From Chloroflexi bacterium HGW-Chloroflexi-10 (GTDB lineage: Bacteria > Chloroflexota > Anaerolineae > Anaerolineales > Anaerolineaceae): DNA of 64,000 bases. The translations under genes were made by a program, and so were the position numbers. The stretch covers positions 454,345 to 518,344 of the forward strand of contig PHBZ01000002.1 of NCBI GenBank assembly GCA_002840755.1, written 5' to 3'. The notes beneath the pieces were generated by a model that saw only the letters and a list, made by a program, of their open reading frames with translations, did no database searches and was not told the origin of the DNA. Positions 26,901-33,271 of the stretch are shown here, piece after piece (positions within the stretch are counted from its first letter, which is position 1; the number at the start of each line of letters is the position of its first letter).

Positions 26901-27390
26901 CTTTATATCGCCTCTAGGCAGTATAGCAACACCTACAAACCCGGAATTTCAAACACAAAGCTGGTTTGGTGAATGGCAATTTGCAAAAATTCTTCGTGAA
27001 CTGGCAAACCAATATGAAATTACTGAAATCGATCAGCAAACCTTGGTGCAATCGGTATATACTTTGGTGGGCATAGGAAATTGGTATGCTACATATCAGC
27101 CGGATAAATTTACCACTTGGATAAAAGAATTATTTAACAGACAGGAAATTCAACAATTTTTAAAGATAAACCGCTATCAAGGTATCCTTTGGTTTAATAA
27201 AGAACGCTTCGAAATGCTTACATGGTGGTTATTTACGCTGGCTGTTATGAACCTGGGAACCAATCCTAAAATATCCAGTACTTCGTTCTTGGAGGAAATT
27301 TTCAATTTACACAAATTCTCCCAAAAAATGCTGGAAATAATGGAAAAATCCGAGTATCGCGTTGAATATCTGATTAATCCAAAAGCATAA
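23926..27390 (+). CDS. Long GH13-type alpha-amylase family protein (1154 residues)
   Basis: A very long protein with a GH13 TIM barrel in the middle (about residues 320-700). Region I is SDMVPNHMG. Region II is IIRFDAAMTL with the putative nucleophile Asp515. Region III is LLLAEAFW with the acid/base Glu580. The candidate region IV is NNPDE with Asp641, where the histidine normally before this Asp is replaced by proline. GLPMFGHGQVEGF is the usual strand-8 loop. The N-terminal ~300 residues and C-terminal ~450 residues are mostly helical and match no family I recognise. There is no signal peptide, so it is cytoplasmic. It probably acts on stored or imported alpha-glucans; the specificity is unknown. 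It is followed by a CBS-domain gene. Confidence 0.82.
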   Translation: MTKIKLELHVSKHSRDKYKFEESLFETNGNAIVGNFNGARLFSQKINEKRDLINLPESAAKASEIYAVGLMDEIFHFIFEQYRRQINKGIFSQAAENLLEKLKPAETYKVIEMFLTEFPPLEVYRQEMTLTAYLESVYDKQAVSSILEEIILLWVENQNPALENYAELFRDRPIEQNCRYIEFIQILHVFFEDSPEFGPDNQNLIDMLRAPAIAVPNSIPGQLEYIRTRWSGLIGDLIYRLLSGLDFLKEEEKVGFFGPGPISVPEYNQTWDMDIENFSPDQEWMPSLVIMAKNTYVWLDQLSQKYQKEIKRLDQIPDEELDLLRDRGFSGLWLIGLWERSKASAKIKQLCGNPEAIASAYSLAGYEIASELGGDAAYQNLRERAWRRGVRLASDMVPNHMGIDSQWVYDHPEWFVHLPYSPFPSYTFNGLNLSSVPNIDIKLEDHYYDRTDAAVVFRYHNHSNGQTKFIYHGNDGTTMPWNDTAQLDYLNTEVREAVYQTILSVARKFPIIRFDAAMTLAKKHYQRLWFPEPGTGGAIPSRAEFGLTKEQFDKIMPIEFWREVVDRLAVDAPDTLLLAEAFWLMESYFVRTLGMHRVYNSAFMNMLRNEDNANYRILIKNTLEFDPQILKRFVNFMNNPDEKTAVEQFGKGDKYFGICTIMSTLPGLPMFGHGQVEGFAEKYGMEFHKPYWDEKTDEQLVNRHNQQIFPVLHRRWIFSDVENFLLYDFFSPDHYVNEDVYAYSNYKDRQASLVVYNNRFSNAQGWIKISCAYSDKTGEGQKILKQSSFAEGVRLDPVLDFVIFRDIGTNLEYIRPTQELIEKGLYLELHPYQSHVFADFRQIKDDDYRSYRQLNSYLNGKGVPQIEEALKELLLQPVQNPLKQILNKGYFDFLLAHRLDEKINFVRPELIKEANQKAETLIKGIYTLTGHMEHKDIVLSRITQILTFELSLPVFSKQFPGRTGKNFSNAMEYFEEPLLGSVVRWLTLLSYAFISPLGSIATPTNPEFQTQSWFGEWQFAKILRELANQYEITEIDQQTLVQSVYTLVGIGNWYATYQPDKFTTWIKELFNRQEIQQFLKINRYQGILWFNKERFEMLTWWLFTLAVMNLGTNPKISSTSFLEEIFNLHKFSQKMLEIMEKSEYRVEYLINPKA

Positions 27391-27484
27391 TGTAGAAAAA
27401 AGTGGTGGAGACATCAATTTTTTCATATCTGATAAATTAGAATTTCACAAAAAAGATTAACTTGAAACAATAGGAAAGGAAAAA

Positions 27485-27892
27485 ATGACAAACCGAGTGC
27501 GTGATTGGATGAGCAGCCCTGTAATTGTCATTGATCCTGATAGCAGTGTTGCTTATGCACTTACTTTGATGCGCCGAAGAAACATTCATAGTTTGATTGT
27601 CGCTGTTGATCCAAACACGAATAATTTTGGAATTCTGACAACTACTGATATTCGTGACAAAATTATCGCCTCAGAACAAAATCCTGCCGAGATACAGGTA
27701 AAACAAATCATGAGCAATAATATTGTTACAGCCGATCCTGAATGGTCATTGAAAGATTGCTCCTTACATATGCAAAAACACAATGTTCATCATTTACCGG
27801 TAGTTAATCAAGACAATATGCTGGTAGGCATTATCTCAGTCACCGATTTATTTATTGCAGCCGAGGAAATTGGATGGGATTCTAACGATTAA
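27485..27892 (+). CDS. CBS-domain pair protein
   Basis: A 135-residue protein made almost entirely of two CBS motifs (VRDWMSSPVIVIDPDSSVAY and VKQIMSNNIVTADPEWSLKD, each ending in a GILTTTDIRD- or GIISVTDLFI-type strand). Such pairs bind adenine nucleotides such as AMP, ATP or SAM and regulate other proteins. It starts 94 bases after the long GH13 gene on the same strand with AGGAAAGG upstream of ATG, so it may be cotranscribed and could convey energy state to glucan metabolism. That link is inference. Confidence 0.9.
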   Translation: MTNRVRDWMSSPVIVIDPDSSVAYALTLMRRRNIHSLIVAVDPNTNNFGILTTTDIRDKIIASEQNPAEIQVKQIMSNNIVTADPEWSLKDCSLHMQKHNVHHLPVVNQDNMLVGIISVTDLFIAAEEIGWDSND

Positions 27893-27899
27893 TGACAAA

Positions 27900-29294
27900 C
27901 TAATGGAGTAAATAACCAGTCTGCGCTGGAATAGAAAAAATTAAAGTTTTTCCATCCGTTTCAACCTGCTCTTCTCCTAAAAGATTATTTAACCGAGTCC
28001 CAGCCTTAAGGCCAAGAGTATCTATCTGGATACTTACAAATTGATACTCAGAGGATACATTCAAAACCTGAATAAATGATTTTCTTGAATCACGTCTTGC
28101 AAAACAGAAAATTAGGTCGTTGTCTTCACTTGGTAATGGAATATATTCACCCCGCCGCAAAATTGGAAATACTCTACGTAACTGTATTAATTTTTTAAGG
28201 AAATTTCGGATATCCGTATTCCAATGATCTTGGTCCCAATCGAATGCTTTACGGCAATCTGGATCTTTTTCACCAGTCGTCCCTATTTCATCACCATAAT
28301 AAATGACCGGCGCCCCAGGAAAAGTAAAAACAAAAAGATAAGCTAACTTAACCAATGCAATTTTTTTGTTCAATATATTCATTATCCGAACTGTATCATG
28401 AGAACCTAAAATATTAAACATTGCAAAAATATGCTCTGAAGGATACAAAGATAATAATTGATCAATTTTTTGGCCAAATTGAACGGATGTTTTTTCTTTG
28501 TGTAAAAATTCAAACAGACTCTCACGCAAAGGGTAATTCATCAAAGCATCAAAATGACGCTCACCCACCCAACGAGGATTTCCATCCCAAATCTCTCCTA
28601 CAATATAGGCTTCAGGATTAATGGCATCCACTTGTTTCCTGAATTCATACCAGAATCCATCATCGTCAATCTCATTCGGAACATCCAGGCGCCAACCATC
28701 TGCACCTTGCTCAAGCCAATATTTTGCGACAGAAAATAAGAATTTTCTTACTGGGCTATGTTCCGTGTTCAATTTTGGCAAACTTTTATATCCCCACCAG
28801 GCAGCATAATCCTTAGCTTTTTCAGGTCCATATGCATTAATGGGAAAATGATACACATGGTACCAGAATCGATAGGGCGAATTCTCATTGTTCTCCAACA
28901 GATCATTGAATGCAAAAAATCCCCGGCCAGTATGATTAAATACACCATCTAAAATGATTTTGAGTTCATTTCGATGGGCTATCTCTATCAATCGCTTAAA
29001 AGTCGTCAAATCTCCTAATTTAGGGTCAATTTGAAAATAATCAATCGTATCGTAACGATGAGTTGATGAAGCATAAAAAATTGGATTCAGATAAATTGCA
29101 TTAATCCCCAGATCTACAAGATAATCGATCTTTTGTATTATCCCTTCTAAATCGCCGCCTTGAAAACCCCAAATCGTTGGTTTTATACCCCATCGCTGCA
29201 CATTTTCCGGATCATTATGTGGGTTGCCATTATAAAAACGATCTGGAAAAATCTGATAAAAAATTGCGTCCTGTATCCAGTTGGGTACGCTCAT
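27900..29294 (-). CDS. GH13 glycoside hydrolase (neopullulanase/cyclomaltodextrinase-like)
   Basis: A 464-residue cytoplasmic GH13 enzyme (no signal peptide). All four conserved regions are present: DGVFNHTG, GWRLDVPNE with nucleophile Asp204, IVGEIWDG with acid/base Glu234, and LGSHD with Asp300. IFYQIFPDRF at the start and GGDLEGIIQKIDYLVDLGIN fit the group that cuts small maltodextrins, cyclodextrins and pullulan. It lacks the N-terminal starch-binding domain of classical neopullulanases, so it is a minimal version. It probably degrades oligomers taken up by the maltodextrin transporter. It is the last of three genes in a row with panE and fmt (6-base gap to panE). Confidence 0.9.
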   Translation of the reverse strand: MSVPNWIQDAIFYQIFPDRFYNGNPHNDPENVQRWGIKPTIWGFQGGDLEGIIQKIDYLVDLGINAIYLNPIFYASSTHRYDTIDYFQIDPKLGDLTTFKRLIEIAHRNELKIILDGVFNHTGRGFFAFNDLLENNENSPYRFWYHVYHFPINAYGPEKAKDYAAWWGYKSLPKLNTEHSPVRKFLFSVAKYWLEQGADGWRLDVPNEIDDDGFWYEFRKQVDAINPEAYIVGEIWDGNPRWVGERHFDALMNYPLRESLFEFLHKEKTSVQFGQKIDQLLSLYPSEHIFAMFNILGSHDTVRIMNILNKKIALVKLAYLFVFTFPGAPVIYYGDEIGTTGEKDPDCRKAFDWDQDHWNTDIRNFLKKLIQLRRVFPILRRGEYIPLPSEDNDLIFCFARRDSRKSFIQVLNVSSEYQFVSIQIDTLGLKAGTRLNNLLGEEQVETDGKTLIFSIPAQTGYLLH

Positions 29295-29300
29295 AAAGCC

Positions 29301-30338
29301 TCACTTTACCAAATGGCGTAATAAACGCTCAGGTTTATGATAAAACGCTTCACGGGCTTGTTTACCAGTGATTATATCCATCAGCGTATTAGTTAAGAGC
29401 TCATTAATTGGTGTAGGCACACCACTGTCCTTACCAAACCGCGCAACTGCTCCGTTTAAAAATTCAACCTCCGATTTTCCGCGACCACTTTCCAAATCCA
29501 GGTAAAACGAAGGCATCTTTGCTCCCCGCCCAGCAGACATGGCTGGTTTGAGGATCCTTTGACTGAAGGGAATAGGAATATTTTTTACCAGGAAAGCAAA
29601 CAACCGCGAAGGTGTGCCAGGTAAGTTATCAACCGGGATTTTTTTTTCTTTCATCACCGCTAATATCTCACGCAGCATGCCAATTTCCAAAGCATACAAA
29701 TCTGGGTGAGATAAAATTTCCAATGGTGTCATTCCCAAAATCGCTGAGGTTGCATTTGCCACCAGGTTAGTCAACATTTTTGACCATTTCATGCTGTCAG
29801 CATTCTTGAATAGCATTGGTTTTAAATCAGCAAAGAGAAAAGCTTCATACATTTGCTCAGTCAAATTTCCCTGTTGATGAATACCCAAACCACGCAATCT
29901 TTCTACAACAATAGCCTGACCTTGTTTTCCAATCGCCGTAGTTACTGTTCCAGCAATGACCTTATCTGCTCCCAGAAGATTCGTCAATTTTGACTCATTC
30001 TCTACCCCATTCTGTAAACATAAAACGGGTGGAATTAGTCTGGATAAAGGTATCCAATCCATTAAAGCAGTGTCAGTATCAAACGATTTTATGGCTAAAA
30101 TGGAAAAATCGAATTTTCTTTGCGAAACAACTAACTGCAAATTATCACTTACTTGCGGCTCGTCAAGATCGATTCTCTGTCCATTTATCAGTCTTAGGTG
30201 AATACCACTAAATTTTATTTTATCTATCGTATCACTACGATCAAGAAAAGTTACATGGTGTCCTTTAGAAGCCAGGCTTCCACCTACATAAGATCCAATT
30301 GCGCCTGCTCCAAAAACCAAAACTGATAAGGGTTCCAT
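29301..30338 (-). CDS. panE: 2-dehydropantoate 2-reductase
   Basis: A 345-residue reductase that converts 2-dehydropantoate to pantoate with NADPH in the pantothenate (CoA) pathway. The NADP-binding start is VLVFGAGAIGSYVGGSLASK. FDFSILAIKSFDT and LCLQNGVENESKL are standard family strands, and the catalytic lysine lies in SMKWSKMLTNLVANATSAI. The C-terminal helical domain is complete. AGAGGA precedes the ATG, and the gene lies eight bases downstream of fmt. The family also includes reductases of other 2-oxo acids, so the symbol is likely but not certain. Confidence 0.88.
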   Translation of the reverse strand: MEPLSVLVFGAGAIGSYVGGSLASKGHHVTFLDRSDTIDKIKFSGIHLRLINGQRIDLDEPQVSDNLQLVVSQRKFDFSILAIKSFDTDTALMDWIPLSRLIPPVLCLQNGVENESKLTNLLGADKVIAGTVTTAIGKQGQAIVVERLRGLGIHQQGNLTEQMYEAFLFADLKPMLFKNADSMKWSKMLTNLVANATSAILGMTPLEILSHPDLYALEIGMLREILAVMKEKKIPVDNLPGTPSRLFAFLVKNIPIPFSQRILKPAMSAGRGAKMPSFYLDLESGRGKSEVEFLNGAVARFGKDSGVPTPINELLTNTLMDIITGKQAREAFYHKPERLLRHLVK

Positions 30339-30346
30339 TAAGTCCT

Positions 30347-31264
30347 CTATTCATTTTCCCAATAATGATATCCACGTAAAAAAACATCACCTGGCATATT
30401 TTTCTTTCCGGGTGGTTGTACTTCACGTAGAACTATCAAACCATCCATAGTTCCTACAGCCGGAAATTTTTGATAAACAATGCGTTTACCAGGTGTTAAT
30501 TGATATCCCTGAATGTATTCACCTTTATTTACTTTAAGGATTGCCCCATTTAATGCCATACTAGTTCCTGGCCAGGGATTATAAGCTCTAATTTGCCGTT
30601 CCAATATCAACGCACTTTTACTAAAATCCAGATGTCCATCGGATTTTTGGATCAATTTTGCATAAGTAGCGCCTTCTTCCGGCTGCGGAATGGGTCGAAT
30701 AAAGCCATTCAGATATTCCGGCAAAGTGCTGAGCAATAACTCTGCCCCTAAATTAGCTAATTTTTTGCCCAATGTCTCTGTAGTGTCCTGGGGTGTTATC
30801 GGTATTTCTTTTTTCCTCAATATCGGGCCGGTATCAATGCCCGCATCCATACGCATTATTGTTACACCGGTTTTTTCATCACCATGTAGGATAGACGCCT
30901 GAATGGGTGCAGCTCCTCGCCAACGAGGTAAAATTGAAGCATGAATATTCACACATCCGAATGGTGGCAAATCCAAAACATTTTGACGTAAAATCTGTCC
31001 AAAAGCAATTACCACAATGACGTCTGGTAACCATTCTTCTAGCTGCTCATAAACCCCGGCATCTTTTAACCGAACAGGTTGAATCACCGGAATATCATGC
31101 ATTTGTGCAGTCAATTTTACCGGTGGGGCGTTTAATGTTTTTCCCCTACCTGCCGGTCGGTCCGGCTGGGTAACAACACCAACTACTGAATAATTGGTTA
31201 TCAAAGCTTCCAGTGTAGGGATAGAAATGTCTGGTGAGCCCATAAATACAAATTTTGGTTTCAT
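30347..31264 (-). CDS. fmt: Methionyl-tRNA formyltransferase
   Basis: The 305-residue enzyme formylates initiator Met-tRNA using 10-formyl-tetrahydrofolate. The N-terminal formyltransferase domain shows KFVFMGSPDISIPTLEAL, GVVTQPDRPAGRGK, and the catalytic GCVNIHASILPRWRGAAPIQ, followed by GVTIMRMDAGIDTGPIL. The C-terminal OB-like domain has IRAYNPWPGTSMAL. The ATG at 31264 is chosen; it has no ribosome site and follows an extended -10 box by six bases, so the mRNA is probably leaderless. Peptide deformylase, a frequent neighbour, is absent here. Confidence 0.95.
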   Translation of the reverse strand: MKPKFVFMGSPDISIPTLEALITNYSVVGVVTQPDRPAGRGKTLNAPPVKLTAQMHDIPVIQPVRLKDAGVYEQLEEWLPDVIVVIAFGQILRQNVLDLPPFGCVNIHASILPRWRGAAPIQASILHGDEKTGVTIMRMDAGIDTGPILRKKEIPITPQDTTETLGKKLANLGAELLLSTLPEYLNGFIRPIPQPEEGATYAKLIQKSDGHLDFSKSALILERQIRAYNPWPGTSMALNGAILKVNKGEYIQGYQLTPGKRIVYQKFPAVGTMDGLIVLREVQPPGKKNMPGDVFLRGYHYWENE

Positions 31265-31270
31265 AAACAA

Positions 31271-31279
31271 ATTTTAACA
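31271..31279 (-). promoter_or_regulatory. Extended -10 promoter of fmt, leaderless geometry
   Basis: The minus strand reads TGTTAAAAT, an extended -10 box, and the ATG at 31264 lies six bases after it. No clear -35 box is seen. Confidence 0.55.
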
Positions 31280-31350
31280 CACTGTCCATTGATTTATTTG
31301 AAAATAGAGATAAAATAAAGTAATCTATTATTGAGGAGGAGTAAATTCCG

Positions 31351-31674
31351 ATGTCTGACTACAATCCAAGTGAAATAACCAGTAATGACAAGTTGTTAGC
31401 CGCACTGGCATACGTATTCGCACCAATTCTTCCAATTATTTTATTATTAATGGAAGACAAGAAAAACCGCCCGTTCATAAAAGCCCATAATGCCCAAGCA
31501 CTTGCAATTGGTGTCATCATGATTATCCTTGTCCCAATTATCGCAGCTATAACATTCGGCTGTGGCAGCATTATTTGGTTTATCATGCTCTTCTGGGCCT
31601 ATAAAGCGTACCAGGGAGAATACGTGACCATTCCGGTCATTACCGATTTTGTAAAAAAACAGGGCTGGGCATAA
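31351..31674 (+). CDS. DUF4870-type small membrane protein
   Basis: A 107-residue protein with two to three transmembrane helices. The features YVFAPILPIILLLMEDKKNR, FIKAHNAQALAIG and FWAYKAYQGE are those of the DUF4870 (Tic20-like) family: a first helix, a conserved Phe-x-x-x-His-x-x-Gln segment, and a closing amphipathic helix. Its function is unknown. GGAGGAG precedes the ATG. It is monocistronic with its own terminator. Confidence 0.87.
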   Translation: MSDYNPSEITSNDKLLAALAYVFAPILPIILLLMEDKKNRPFIKAHNAQALAIGVIMIILVPIIAAITFGCGSIIWFIMLFWAYKAYQGEYVTIPVITDFVKKQGWA

Positions 31675-31693
31675 TTTTTCATTTGCAATCTCT

Positions 31694-31723
31694 ACAGGGT
31701 GCAGATTTTGCACCCTGTTTTGA
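31694..31723 (+). terminator. Intrinsic terminator of the DUF4870 gene
   Basis: Arms ACAGGGTGCA (31694-31703) and TGCACCCTGT (31709-31718) are followed by TTTTGA-like T residues. Confidence 0.82.
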
Positions 31724-31751
31724 TTTAATCTGAATTTAAATAAAAAATCTT

Positions 31752-31780
31752 TTGCCCACAATCAAGTTAAGCGATAAAAT
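31752..31780 (+). promoter_or_regulatory. Promoter with leaderless geometry
   Basis: TTGCCC at 31752-31757 and TAAAAT at 31775-31780 are separated by 17 bases. The ATG at 31789 lies eight bases later and has no ribosome site. Confidence 0.55.
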
Positions 31781-31788
31781 AATTTCTA

Positions 31789-32139
31789 ATGAACCCGAGT
31801 TCCACTTTTGAAATAATTGATAGTGATTTCCAGCTTGCCAGTCAATTTCAAACTGCCGGCGATTTTCCTCGAGCTCGTGTATCAGCCCGCATGGCTGCTG
31901 GTAAAGCAGCTAAATTTTTCATCAACTTGAAATCACCAACGCCATCCTCATCAATCAATCCTTACCAGGCACTGATTAACCTAAGAACGCAGCACCAACT
32001 TCCATTACACGTGGTTGAAGCAATAAACTTGTTATTACAAAAAGTCAATCCTGACTATAGTTTTCCCCGTCAAAATGACTTTCTCCAAGCTGCTCAAACC
32101 ATAATATCTTACATAAAAAAAGAGGTATTTAGTGAGTGA
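31789..32139 (+). CDS. Hypothetical helical protein, 116 residues
   Basis: I do not recognise a family. The sequence is soluble and helical, with FQTAGDFPRARVSARMAAGK resembling a HEPN- or TPR-like helix pair. It has no signal peptide and no cysteines. It overlaps the start of the following glutaredoxin-like gene by eight bases (GTG start within its 3' end), so the two are translated together. The ATG has no ribosome site but fits a -10 box eight bases upstream. Confidence 0.7.
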   Translation: MNPSSTFEIIDSDFQLASQFQTAGDFPRARVSARMAAGKAAKFFINLKSPTPSSSINPYQALINLRTQHQLPLHVVEAINLLLQKVNPDYSFPRQNDFLQAAQTIISYIKKEVFSE

Positions 32140-32398
32140 AACAAAGAAAATCATTGTATACGGTACTCCCTGGTGTGGAGATACTCGCCGTTCTAGAAAA
32201 GTATTCGAAGAAAATAACATCGATTACGAGTGGATCAATATTAATAATGATTCACAAGCTGAAGCATTCGTAAAAGAAACTAATCATGGATTCCGCAGTG
32301 TACCAACAATCATTTTTCCTGATGGGTCAATTCTGGTAGAACCAAAGGACGAAATTTTAATTGAAAAATTGATAGATACAGGTTTTATTTTCCGTTAA
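32132..32398 (+). CDS. Glutaredoxin-like (mycoredoxin-type) protein
   Basis: An 88-residue thioredoxin-fold protein. The active site is YGTPWCGDTRRS, with a single cysteine followed by Gly-Asp-Thr, so the usual second cysteine is missing and the protein is of the monothiol type. RSVPTIIFPDGS contains the cis-proline. It starts with GTG, overlapping the previous gene by eight bases. Its stop codon overlaps the stop of the convergent gene on the minus strand within the palindrome TTAA (32395-32398). Reduction of mixed disulfides with a low-molecular-weight thiol is the likely role. Confidence 0.85.
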   Translation: MSETKKIIVYGTPWCGDTRRSRKVFEENNIDYEWININNDSQAEAFVKETNHGFRSVPTIIFPDGSILVEPKDEILIEKLIDTGFIFR

Positions 32399-32616
32399 AT
32401 GCTTTTTCGGAAAATCCACAAAATTGTAACCCCAAAAACAATCCCCATACTTGTAAACAATATAGCTAATGCCTTGTTCCGTTTTTCCATCAGTATTTTC
32501 GGTTTCCGCCGAAGATTAACCTGTAATTGAGTAATAAAATCCTGCCGGGGATAAACCGGTTTTAATTTTTTAAATAATTCCTGCTCAAAATCTAAAATCA
32601 GTGTCTCGTCATTCAT
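32395..32616 (-). CDS. Small single-helix membrane protein downstream of the ECF sigma factor
   Basis: A 73-residue protein with a soluble N-terminus (about residues 1-45) and one transmembrane helix (KALAILFTSMGIVFGVTILW). Its start overlaps the sigma-factor stop by four bases (ATGA), so the pair is coupled. By position it may be an anti-sigma factor, but it lacks the His-x3-Cys-x2-Cys motif of zinc anti-sigma factors and is very short. The segment FITQLQVNLRRKPKI is basic. The link to the sigma factor is inference from gene order. Confidence 0.72.
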   Translation of the reverse strand: MNDETLILDFEQELFKKLKPVYPRQDFITQLQVNLRRKPKILMEKRNKALAILFTSMGIVFGVTILWIFRKSI

Positions 32617-33203
32617 TTGATGCGTTTATCCTCCTTGACCTTTGTATTTGAATCTTCAATTTTCTCAATTTCTTTTCTTAATGATTCTAATGTGCGGTGA
32701 TATAAACTTTTAATTGCACCTTCCGACCTACTCATAACCACACCAATATCAGCATTACTCATACCCTCAACAAATTTTAGAATGACCAGTTGTTGCCGCT
32801 CAGGGGGTAACCGACGAATTGCCTTCATCAATTTATCTGTATCTTGATTCTGAACCAATGATCGTTCAGGATAATCATGATGGAAATCTGAAGCCAAATA
32901 TTCATCCAGAATCACCTCTTTTTTTCTGCTGCGATCACGATACCAATTCGCAACCAGATTATGGGCAATTCGATACAACCAGGCAGAAAATGGCACACCC
33001 CTATGGTCATAATTTAGAATATGGCGAAAAGCACGTTGAAATACTCTGGCGGTTAAGTCCTCGGAATCATTCACATTACCAGTTCGATAAAATATGTAAT
33101 TATAGATGCGCCGAACATATCGTTCATACAGTGCACCAAACGCGTCTGTATCTCCTGCTATTGCTTTCTCTATGATGGTTCCATCTTCAACGATATCTGT
33201 CAC
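32613..33203 (-). CDS. ECF-type RNA polymerase sigma factor
   Basis: A 196-residue sigma factor of the extracytoplasmic function group. Region 2 is seen in LYERYVRRIYNYIFYRTGNV, DSEDLTARVFQRAFRHI and FSAWLYRIAHNLVANWYRD. Region 4 follows after a charged linker with LPPERQQLVILKFVEGMSNA and SRSEGAIKSLYHRTLESLRK. The start is GTG with AAAGG seven bases upstream. It is followed by the 73-residue membrane protein and preceded on the same strand by the membrane subtilase gene (gap 68 bases). The target promoters are not known. Confidence 0.93.
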   Translation of the reverse strand: MTDIVEDGTIIEKAIAGDTDAFGALYERYVRRIYNYIFYRTGNVNDSEDLTARVFQRAFRHILNYDHRGVPFSAWLYRIAHNLVANWYRDRSRKKEVILDEYLASDFHHDYPERSLVQNQDTDKLMKAIRRLPPERQQLVILKFVEGMSNADIGVVMSRSEGAIKSLYHRTLESLRKEIEKIEDSNTKVKEDKRIK

Positions 33204-33271
33204 AGAATAACCTTTATCGAGGTTTAATTAATTTAACCCCGATCTTAATATATGGTTGCGCCTTTACTAGT

